DNA from: Lachnospiraceae bacterium
Lineage (GTDB): Bacteria > Bacillota > Clostridia > Lachnospirales > Lachnospiraceae
Direction of reading: 5' to 3'
Length of the DNA: 38,893 bases
Assembly: GCA_016283775.1 (NCBI GenBank)
Contig: JAEENL010000035.1
Location: 1-38,893 of the forward strand
Below the pieces are notes generated by a model. The model was not told the origin of the DNA. It did no database searches and was given only the letters and a program-made list of their open reading frames with translations. Made by a program: the position numbers and the translations under genes. How positions within the stretch are numbered: position 1 is the first letter of the stretch; every line of letters starts with the position of its first letter. Shown here piece after piece: positions 32,934 to 38,893 of this stretch.

Positions 32934-34925
32934 TCAGCCGCGGACTACCTTTTTGACGGTAGCCACTACATTTTCAGTCGTAAATCCGTACTTCGGGAAA
33001 AGAACGGAATAAGGTGCGGAAGCGCCAAAGCCCTTCATTGCGATGGTCTCGCCGTCAAGGCCCACATACTTGCCCCATCCGAAATCGCTGAGCGCTTCAA
33101 CGGCAACTCTCTTGCGGATCTTCTTGGGAAGTACCTTTTCCTTGTACTCTTCGGGCTGTTCATCAAACACATCGGTCGAAGGCATGGAAACCACGCGGAC
33201 ATCGATGCCGTCCTTTATGAGCTCTGCCTTTGCGTTTACTGCCCACTGAACTTCGGAACCGGATGCGATGATGATGGCATCGGGCTCAGCCTTTGCGGAA
33301 TCCTCAAGAATATAGCCGCCTTTGAGGGCTTCCTTGGAAGATCCTTTGAGCTGAGGCAGGTTCTGACGGGTGAGCACAAGCGCGGTGGGTGTTTCCTTTG
33401 ATGTCACGGCCGCATACCATGCAGCAATGGTCTCTGTGGCATCTGCGGGACGGAAAACATGGAAATTCGGCAGAGCGCGGAGCATTGCAAGCTGCTCGAT
33501 GGGCTCATGCGTAGGTCCGTCTTCTCCGACACCGATGGAATCGTGTGTAAATACGTAGGTCGTAGGGATCCTCATGATAGAGGAGAGCCTTGCCATGGGC
33601 TTTGTATAATCCGAGAATACAAAGAATGTGGAAACAAAGCCTCTGAGGCCGTGGAGTGTGATGCCGTTTCCGATGGCGGTCATCGCGATCTCACGAACGC
33701 CGAAGTGCATGTTTCTTCCGAGCCTGTCGTCATGCGAGAAGTCGCCCATTTCCTTCATGTAGGTCTTTGTCGAAGGAGAAAGGTCAGCGGCGCCGCCGAA
33801 AAGGCCGGGAACATAATTTTTAAGTCTGTTGATGACAGTACCGGAAAGGTTTCTCGTAGCTTCCGGCTTGTCCTCGTATGCCCAGAATTCCTCGTTGTCG
33901 ATGAGGGGCTTTGCGATGTCGAGATCAAACTCGTCATCCCATGCTTTCTTCATCTCAGGGAATTTCTCGCAGTATTCGTTGAAAAGCTTCTTCCATGCGT
34001 CCTCAGCGGGAGCAAGGGATTTGCTGATCGATGCGTAGTTTTCGTATACTTCGTCGGGTACAAAGAAGGCTTCGGTCGAAGGCCAGCCGAGATTTTCCTT
34101 GAGCGCAAGGACATTCTCGTCGCCCAGAGGCTCGCCGTGAGCGCTTGCCTTGCCCTGCTTTGCGGGGCAGCCGTATCCGATCTGTGTGTGGCAGATGATG
34201 CAGGAAGGACGTGTCTTGTCGGCCTTTGCTTCATCAATTGCTTTGCCTACTGCGTCCATGTCGTTTCCGTTTGCAACATCTATAACCTGGAAGCCGTATG
34301 CTTCCATGCGCTTTGCGGTATCATCGGTGAAAGCGATATCTGTGCTTCCTTCGATGGAGATCTTGTTTGAATCATAGATAACGATGAGCTTTGAAAGGCC
34401 CAGGTTTCCCGCAAGTGAAAATGCCTCGTGGGAAATACCCTCCATCATGCAGCCGTCGCCGCCGAGAGCGTAGGTGTAATGGTCTACGATCTCATAGCCG
34501 GGCTTGTTGAACTTTGCTGCAAGATGCGCTTCTGCGATAGCCATTCCGACTGCCATGCCCATACCTGCGCCGAGAGGGCCTGTTGTGGCCTCTACGCCTC
34601 TGGTGTGGCGGTACTCGGGATGACCGGGTGTAAGAGAATCAAGCTGTCTGAACTGCATAAGGTCTTCTTTTTTGAGACCATATCCGAAAAGGTGGAGAAG
34701 CGAATAAAGGAGCGTTGAACCGTGTCCTCCGGAAAGGATGAAACGGTCACGGTCCGGCCAGTCGGGATCGGCGGGATTGTGCTTCATCTTTTTTGCCCAA
34801 AGCTCATAAGCGATATCGGCACAGCCGAGAGGAAGTCCGGGATGGCCCGACTTTGCCTTCTGGATGGCATCCGCCGCCAGAACGCGGATCGCATTTGCAG
34901 ACATCTGATCTATCTTGTTAGACAT
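32934..34925 (-). CDS. tkt: Transketolase
   Basis: This cytoplasmic thiamine diphosphate enzyme of the non-oxidative pentose phosphate pathway transfers two-carbon units between sugar phosphates. The 663-residue length is typical. Motifs include KSGHPGLPLG (25-34), SGGHGS, the thiamine diphosphate/Mg2+ motif GDGCMMEGISHEA from 156 with Asn187, and a second-half FGVREIAM with the catalytic Glu, followed by THDSIGVGEDGPTHEPIEQL. AAGGAGA precedes the ATG. It follows the transaldolase gene by 35 nt, a natural pairing because both act on the same sugar phosphate pool. Confidence 0.97.
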   Translation of the reverse strand: MSNKIDQMSANAIRVLAADAIQKAKSGHPGLPLGCADIAYELWAKKMKHNPADPDWPDRDRFILSGGHGSTLLYSLLHLFGYGLKKEDLMQFRQLDSLTPGHPEYRHTRGVEATTGPLGAGMGMAVGMAIAEAHLAAKFNKPGYEIVDHYTYALGGDGCMMEGISHEAFSLAGNLGLSKLIVIYDSNKISIEGSTDIAFTDDTAKRMEAYGFQVIDVANGNDMDAVGKAIDEAKADKTRPSCIICHTQIGYGCPAKQGKASAHGEPLGDENVLALKENLGWPSTEAFFVPDEVYENYASISKSLAPAEDAWKKLFNEYCEKFPEMKKAWDDEFDLDIAKPLIDNEEFWAYEDKPEATRNLSGTVINRLKNYVPGLFGGAADLSPSTKTYMKEMGDFSHDDRLGRNMHFGVREIAMTAIGNGITLHGLRGFVSTFFVFSDYTKPMARLSSIMRIPTTYVFTHDSIGVGEDGPTHEPIEQLAMLRALPNFHVFRPADATETIAAWYAAVTSKETPTALVLTRQNLPQLKGSSKEALKGGYILEDSAKAEPDAIIIASGSEVQWAVNAKAELIKDGIDVRVVSMPSTDVFDEQPEEYKEKVLPKKIRKRVAVEALSDFGWGKYVGLDGETIAMKGFGASAPYSVLFPKYGFTTENVVATVKKVVRG

Positions 34926-34960
34926 ATATTAATCTCCTTTTTGTTGTTTTGTGCCTCTTA

Positions 34961-35614
34961 TCACTCACCAAATACAGCCTTGTAATCCTGCTGGAACTTG
35001 ATGATGCCGGCGTCGGTGAGAGGATGCTTTGTCATCTGCTCGATAACCTTGTAAGGAACCGTGGCGATGTCGGCGCCCGCAAGAGCACAATCGGTAACAT
35101 GGATGGGATTGCGGATGGATGCTGCGATGATCTCGGTCTCAAGATCGTAGATCGCAAATATCTCGGAAATGGTGCGGATCAGGTCAACGCCTGTCTGCGA
35201 GATGTCGTCAAGACGTCCGAGGAACGGGGAAACATAGGTTGCGCCCGCGCGTGCAGCAAGTAATGCCTGGTTTGCGGTAAAGATAAGGGTCACGTTTGTC
35301 TTGATCCCTTCCTTGGAAAGGACCTTTACTGCCTTTAAGCCCTCAACGGTCATGGGGATCTTTACTACCATGTTGGGATGGATGGCTGCGATCTCTCTGC
35401 CCTCACGGATCATGCCCTCTGCGTCAACGGTCGTTGCCTTTACTTCGCCGCTGATGGGTCCGTCAACGATGTCTGTGATCTCCTTGATGACCTGCTTGAA
35501 ATCTCTGCCTTCTTTTGCGATAAGGGACGGGTTTGTGGTAACTCCGCAGATAACGCCCATATCGTTTGCTTTCCTGATCTCATCAACATTTGCTGTGTCA
35601 ACAAAAAACTTCAT
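34961..35614 (-). CDS. Transaldolase / fructose-6-phosphate aldolase family
   Basis: The 217 residues from ATG 35614 (AGGAGG ribosome binding site) match the short transaldolase family: [22 protein letters not shown], Schiff-base Lys85 in [37 protein letters not shown] and a C-terminal [10 protein letters not shown]. It transfers dihydroxyacetone units or acts as fructose-6-phosphate aldolase; the pairing with tkt favours transaldolase (pentose phosphate pathway). The frame extends to 35677, but the promoter lies at 35648-35676, so the shorter start is right. Confidence 0.95.
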   Translation of the reverse strand: MKFFVDTANVDEIRKANDMGVICGVTTNPSLIAKEGRDFKQVIKEITDIVDGPISGEVKATTVDAEGMIREGREIAAIHPNMVVKIPMTVEGLKAVKVLSKEGIKTNVTLIFTANQALLAARAGATYVSPFLGRLDDISQTGVDLIRTISEIFAIYDLETEIIAASIRNPIHVTDCALAGADIATVPYKVIEQMTKHPLTDAGIIKFQQDYKAVFGE

Positions 35615-35647
35615 TTTTCTTCCTCCTGAAAATGGTTTTGTTTTAAA

Positions 35648-35676
35648 CTTATATCCCAAAGACCGGCAGGTGTCCA
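35648..35676 (-). promoter_or_regulatory. Promoter of the tal-tkt-lgt operon
   Basis: On the minus strand TGGACA (35671-35676), a 17-nt spacer and TATAAG (35648-35653) form a promoter about 34 nt upstream of the transaldolase ATG. Confidence 0.6.
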
Positions 35677-35705
35677 CGCACTGCTTGCCGAGAATTTGTC
35701 ATATA

Positions 35706-36893
35706 TTATCTGTTTTCCGCGGCCTTCCGGTTTTCGAGAAGGTCGTAGGGATTTCCTATCCTGTAGCCTTCGGCACGGAGCATATCGATAACGTCGCCCA
35801 TCGCCTCAACATTTGACTTTGAATCGTTGTGCATGAGAAGTATGGCGCCGTTGTGGTGGTATGTCGTAATGTGGTCTATTACGTAATCACGTCCTATCTC
35901 TTCCTCCAGATAATCGCCATATGCGATGCTCCAGAAATACATGCTATAGCCCAGATCTTTTATCATCTGCATCGTCGCGTGGCTGTAAGCTCCGCCGGGG
36001 AATCTGAAGAAGGGATCCATAGTATGCCCGGTGAGTTCATAAACACGCTGTTCTACGTATGTTACCTGCTCTACCGCGTCTTCCGGGGAAAGCTCGGGAA
36101 GCTTGAGATGCTCCCAGGTGTGATTTCCCACGCAATGCCCTTCGTCAAACATGCGGTTTACCTGAGCGACCGATTTTTCAAGGAACATGTCCGTAATGAA
36201 AAACGTCACGTGAACATCCTTTTCCTTGAAAATATCCAGCATTTTGTTTGTGTTTCCCGTAGGAAAACCGCAGTCAAGCGTAAGATAGATCACTTTGTCG
36301 TCGTCGGAAACGTTCGGATCGATGTAAAAACCGTCGTATTCCGTGATGTCAAACACTTCATAGCTTTTTGACGGGATATGCTCGGTATTTCGCTTGAACG
36401 ACCAGGTCGGATTTTTTTTCTTTGCTGCGTAATACTCCTCGTCGACAGCTCTCAGTTCGTCATAAACTCCGTTTGCGATGTTTTCGAGCACCGCTGCTTT
36501 TCTGTCAGTGTAATAACTCTGATCGGACGACATTTCTTTAAGCGTCGGAGTCGGTGTATTTGTGGGCGTCGGAGTGTTGGTAGGTGTAGGTGTGTTCGTT
36601 GGAGTGTTTGTCGGTGTCGGCGTTTCTGTAGGTGTCGGTGTGGAGGTCGACGTGCCGGGCCGGTCATCGTTGTTTTTCGCTTCCGATGTGACGTCTGCTT
36701 TTGCTTTTGTCTCTGTCGGTCCATCGAGCGCAGCGGACGAGTGAAAATAGTTCACCGCCGCCACTGTGATGAGTACCGCGACGCAGATCACATGGGCTGC
36801 GATCAGCAATGCCTTTCCGGGCGTTATCTTTTTCTTTTTGCTTGCTTTTTCTCTCTGAGACTCTGTTTCTTCAGAGGAATTGAGGTTGATCAT
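35706..36893 (-). CDS. Polysaccharide deacetylase, PdaA-like
   Basis: The 395-residue protein has a positively charged N terminus, one transmembrane helix (residues about 28-50), a TPTPTNTP linker (36543-36650), and a C-terminal NodB domain. Motif 1 is LTLDCG in place of TFDDG, motif 2 is HTWEH, and motif 3 is RFPGGAYS. The LDCG form keeps the catalytic Asp but has Cys at the usual second metal Asp; the related PdaA branch also deviates there. PdaA-type enzymes deacetylate N-acetylmuramic acid in making spore cortex delta-lactam, but other peptidoglycan deacetylases are possible. It lies 28 nt after the repeat-rich gene and shares its promoter. Confidence 0.88.
   Translation of the reverse strand: MINLNSSEETESQREKASKKKKITPGKALLIAAHVICVAVLITVAAVNYFHSSAALDGPTETKAKADVTSEAKNNDDRPGTSTSTPTPTETPTPTNTPTNTPTPTNTPTPTNTPTPTLKEMSSDQSYYTDRKAAVLENIANGVYDELRAVDEEYYAAKKKNPTWSFKRNTEHIPSKSYEVFDITEYDGFYIDPNVSDDDKVIYLTLDCGFPTGNTNKMLDIFKEKDVHVTFFITDMFLEKSVAQVNRMFDEGHCVGNHTWEHLKLPELSPEDAVEQVTYVEQRVYELTGHTMDPFFRFPGGAYSHATMQMIKDLGYSMYFWSIAYGDYLEEEIGRDYVIDHITTYHHNGAILLMHNDSKSNVEAMGDVIDMLRAEGYRIGNPYDLLENRKAAENR
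36543..36650 (-). repeat. Thr/Pro/Asn linker-coding repeat (TPTPTNTP)
   Basis: About 108 bp encode TPTPTNTP repeats between the membrane anchor and the deacetylase domain. It is the same kind of linker as in the SleB-like protein on the opposite strand at 25381-25500. Confidence 0.85.
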
Positions 36894-36921
36894 CTATATT
36901 TCCTTCCTTTTTCCTGAAAGA

Positions 36922-38439
36922 TCAGTTTCCCGCTGCCGCGAAAAGCTTTGCTATATCGTCAGGTGAAAGCGATGCGTTCGGGTCGGAAAGGTCGACTCCC
37001 GCAGACGCAAGGTCTGCAAGGGGATCGTCATCCGCTGCGGGTTCAGGTTCGGGCGCAGGTGCAGGTGCGGGATCCGATGCCGCCGCGAAAAGCTTTGCTA
37101 TATCGTCAGGTGAAAGCGATGCATTGGGATCAGAGAGATCGACTCCGGCAGACGCAAGGCCTGCAAGGGGATCGTCATCCGCTGCGGGTTCGGGTTCAGG
37201 CGCAGGTTCGGGCTCCGGCGCGGGCGCGGGATCCGATGCTGCCGCAAAAAGCTTTGCTATATCGTCGGGTGAAAGCGATGCATTGGGATCAGAAAGATCT
37301 ACTCCGGCAGACGCAAGGCCTGCAAGGGGATCGTCATCCGCTGCGGGTTCAGCCGCTGCCACTTCAGGCTCGGGGACCGGCTCAGGTTCGGGCTCTGCTA
37401 CTGCTTCCGACTCGGGGATCGGCTCGGGCTCAGGCTCGGCTGCAACTTCTGGTTCAGGGATAGGTTCGGGCTCTGCCTCTGCAACAACTTCGGGTTCAGG
37501 GATCGTTTCAGGCTCTGCTACTGCTTCAGCCACCTCGGGCTCTGCGGTTGCTTCAGGCTCTGCCTCCGTAACGTTCTCAAGTGCTGCGGCAAGATCTGCG
37601 TCAAGGGAAATCTCAGGTTCCGCCGTTGCTTCAGGCTCAGCTTCCGTTGCGTTCTCAAGCGCTGCGGCAAGATCTGCGTCAAACGAGATATCAGGCTCGG
37701 CTGCAGGTGCAGGCTCAGCAGCAAACGCCGCTGTATCCATGGCGGGGGCTGCTGCCGGGATATCCATTGCGGGCATCGGCGCAGATGTGCCGGGATACAT
37801 GGGCATGCCGGGCATGGCCTGTACCATCACGGGAGTAACGCTTGAATTGCGTGTTGCCTTAAGCTCACCCGTGATGCTCTCGCTCATCTTTTCTATCGCG
37901 TTTTTGTCGCTCTCTGCTATCTGGCGCGCATTTTCTTTGTTATATTTGATAATGGTCTTTACGCCGGCGTTCTGCTCATCGATCACCTGATCGAGCTTTG
38001 CGCGCATCTGCTCAAGGTTTTCGCCCTGCGCTTCAGCGTTTTTCTTCATTGCGACAAACATCGCACGACTGGTCTTGTCAAGGGAACGGACCTGCTCCTC
38101 AATGGCTTTTTTGAATTCATCATCAGCGCGCTGCCTGTCTTCTTCCTTGACCTCTTCAAGCGCCTCCTGCGCCTTCAAAAGATCGTCAAAAGCATCTTCT
38201 TTATCGGCGAATATCTGTGTGAGGAAAAAGTATGCCGCGCCCATGAGCAGGACACACATGATCCCTACAAGCCAGTAAAGATTGTGGAACTCAAGAAGCA
38301 CAAACACCGCAACAAAGCAGGCTGCCGCAAAAAGCACGCCGGAAAGCACCTTTTTAAGGCCTGCTTCTCTTTTCTTTCTGTTCTTTCCGGAGTTAATACG
38401 CACCCTGGTCTGTTTGTAACCGCTCTTCCGCTTTGCCAT
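36922..38439 (-). CDS. Membrane protein with coiled coil and acidic tandem repeats
   Basis: I do not recognise the family. From ATG 38439 (GGAG ribosome binding site) it has 505 residues: a basic N terminus, two hydrophobic helices (about 34-53 and 57-77), a charged coiled-coil stretch (about 85-190, rich in Glu, Lys and Gln), a Met/Pro/Ala linker, two copies of a DADLAAALEN unit, a Pro/Glu-rich region (EPEPIPEPEV), and three near-identical C-terminal repeats ending LSPDDIAKLFAAA. The long frame to 38463 lacks its own ribosome binding site. The protein likely has a long cytoplasmic tail with repeated short motifs that bind a partner. It is the first gene of a unit with the PdaA-like deacetylase. 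Confidence 0.7.
   Translation of the reverse strand: MAKRKSGYKQTRVRINSGKNRKKREAGLKKVLSGVLFAAACFVAVFVLLEFHNLYWLVGIMCVLLMGAAYFFLTQIFADKEDAFDDLLKAQEALEEVKEEDRQRADDEFKKAIEEQVRSLDKTSRAMFVAMKKNAEAQGENLEQMRAKLDQVIDEQNAGVKTIIKYNKENARQIAESDKNAIEKMSESITGELKATRNSSVTPVMVQAMPGMPMYPGTSAPMPAMDIPAAAPAMDTAAFAAEPAPAAEPDISFDADLAAALENATEAEPEATAEPEISLDADLAAALENVTEAEPEATAEPEVAEAVAEPETIPEPEVVAEAEPEPIPEPEVAAEPEPEPIPESEAVAEPEPEPVPEPEVAAAEPAADDDPLAGLASAGVDLSDPNASLSPDDIAKLFAAASDPAPAPEPEPAPEPEPAADDDPLAGLASAGVDLSDPNASLSPDDIAKLFAAASDPAPAPAPEPEPAADDDPLADLASAGVDLSDPNASLSPDDIAKLFAAAGN
36935..37346 (-). repeat. Three near-identical 106-bp coding repeats
   Basis: The copies lie at 36935-37040, 37082-37187 and 37241-37346, and differ by few bases. 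Each encodes DDDPLAGLASAGVDLSDPN followed by ASLSPDDIAKLFAAA. The spacers encode Pro/Glu/Ala linkers of different lengths. Near-identity at DNA level suggests recent duplication or gene conversion. Confidence 0.85.
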
Positions 38440-38516
38440 TAGTTTTCTCCAGTCCGGAGCCACTAATATCCCGCTCCATTTTTCGTATCAAAAATGAGTG
38501 GAGCCACTGCTCCACT
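38440..38516 (-). promoter_or_regulatory. Structured 5' UTR of the repeat-rich gene
   Basis: An 8-bp hairpin AGTGGAGC/GCTCCACT (38497-38504 with 38509-38516) sits at the predicted 5' end of the mRNA and is followed by CATTTTTG. A second copy of GTGGCTCC lies at 38456-38463, where its CTCC can pair with the ribosome binding site GGAG (38447-38450). The two copies can compete for partners. Confidence 0.45.
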
Positions 38517-38520
38517 TAAG

Positions 38521-38548
38521 ATTATATCAATTCTTTCACGAATGTAAA
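38521..38548 (-). promoter_or_regulatory. Promoter of the repeat-rich gene and PdaA-like deacetylase
   Basis: On the minus strand TTTACA (38543-38548), a 16-nt spacer and a perfect extended -10 TGATATAAT (TATAAT at 38521-38526) form a strong promoter. The start is predicted near 38514, right at the foot of the 5' hairpin. Confidence 0.75.
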
Positions 38549-38615
38549 CCAAAATATGTATTAAAATATTTGGTTTTTGTTTATGCTTCCTTAATTCTAA
38601 AACTCCCCGAACCAT

Positions 38616-38767
38616 GATATAATGCATCACAGATGAGACGGTCACATCTCAGACCGCCTGAAAAAGCAAAACTATATATGTATGCCGCGTAATGGCAGGA
38701 CTCCCGATCAACGCGGTCTCCGGGTGGGAGTTGTATTGTCAGCCCAGAGTCCCTCCTTAAAAACAAA
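38616..38767 (+). ncRNA. Candidate small RNA or leader behind an extended -10 promoter
   Basis: A perfect extended -10 TGATATAAT (TATAAT at 38618-38623) points to a transcript beginning near 38631. No ORF with a ribosome binding site follows. The RNA could fold into small hairpins, such as TGCC/GGCA around 38689 and ACTCCC/GGGAGT around 38705-38731. I cannot match it to a known RNA family. The group II intron end lies directly after it on the other strand. Confidence 0.3.
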
Positions 38768-38893
38768 ATCGAGTAGGAGGCGGTGACTAACCGCCGTCCT
38801 CTCACAGCACCGTACATACCGTTCGGTATACGGCGCCTTCAATAGTTGACGTGCACAGACTGATAGGCTGTGGCTAAATCATAGAAGCCACTA
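38768..38893 (-). mobile_element. Group II intron, 3' end (domains V and VI); 5' part outside the window
   Basis: On the minus strand the maturase stop codon is followed by a domain V-like hairpin (38807-38836) with a two-base bulge, a GAAC loop and a CGC triad, then a domain VI-like hairpin (38768-38803) with a candidate bulged branch-point A seven bases from an end in GAT. The CGC triad fits bacterial class C introns. The inferred 3' splice end is 38768. Confidence 0.7.
38839..38893 (-). CDS. Group II intron reverse transcriptase/maturase (C-terminal end only)
   Basis: Only the last 17-18 codons are inside the window, ending SGFYDLATAYQSVHVNY and TGA at 38839-38841, directly before the domain V hairpin. 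The C-terminal sequence and its position fit an intron-encoded protein of the LtrA kind. The reverse transcriptase domain itself is not visible, so the call rests on context. Confidence 0.55.
   Translation of the reverse strand, partial: SGFYDLATAYQSVHVNY

Noticed and set aside
33459-34370. Plus-strand 303-codon frame
   Set aside because: It lies entirely opposite the well-supported transketolase gene, with no ribosome binding site and no recognisable domain.
37124-37990. Plus-strand 288-codon frame rich in Gly, Ser and Ala
   Set aside because: It is antisense to the Pro/Glu/Ala repeats of the membrane protein; the low-complexity pattern follows from the repeat composition.

Overview
The window looks like a chromosome segment of an anaerobic Firmicute of class Clostridia, most likely Lachnospiraceae. 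This is inferred from moderate GC content, AGGAGG-type ribosome binding sites, sigma-A promoters (TTGACA-N17-TATAAT type), Thr/Pro (TPTPTNTP) linkers in exported proteins and a SleB-type cell wall hydrolase. No tRNA, rRNA, CRISPR array or prophage was seen.

Layout. 1-1407: a blaI-blaR1-like sensor/repressor pair on the minus strand, with blaR1 running off the left edge. 1421-9036: a long minus-strand run, read from right to left: MFS transporter, SAM methyltransferase, DUF368 (PopT-type) membrane protein, AI-2E-family permease, Panacea-domain protein, CYTH protein and L-fucose isomerase, with a terminator after the isomerase. 9037-11321: galE plus a CPA2 cation/proton antiporter, divergent from a LacI-family regulator (11616-12608); the intergenic region carries two consensus promoters with operator-like CGATTGC motifs. 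12772-15302: dprA and yifB. 15304-15996: an orphan, AT-rich 174-codon gene bracketed by inverted GGGGACGGT repeats. 16053-17228: an Eis-like acetyltransferase. 17257-19293: a chemoreceptor. 19396-21470: a three-gene operon (membrane protein, MIF-like protein, phosphodiesterase), divergent from an unrecognised 206-aa gene. 22308-27144: envelope proteins (zinc-ribbon/Ig-like protein, SleB hydrolase, zinc-ribbon membrane protein) and a small XRE regulator. 27192-31094: a heterodimeric ABC exporter preceded by a leader peptide and an attenuator-like hairpin. 31114-35676: transaldolase, transketolase, lgt and a radical SAM protein in one run. 35706-38548: a PdaA-like deacetylase and a membrane protein with acidic tandem repeats, behind a structured 5' UTR. 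38618-38893: a plus-strand promoter without an evident gene, and the 3' end of a minus-strand group II intron that continues past the right edge.

The best candidate for an undescribed regulatory system is the ABC exporter leader (30887-31094). It has a consensus promoter, a strong ribosome binding site, a 29-codon leader ORF, a terminator-like hairpin 7 nt after the leader stop, and an internal segment able to form a competing antiterminator. Other points of interest are the Panacea/CYTH pair, the repeat-bracketed orphan gene, the leaderless-looking SleB gene and the tandem LSPDDIAKLFAAA motifs. All family calls were made by eye from motifs; none was checked against a database.
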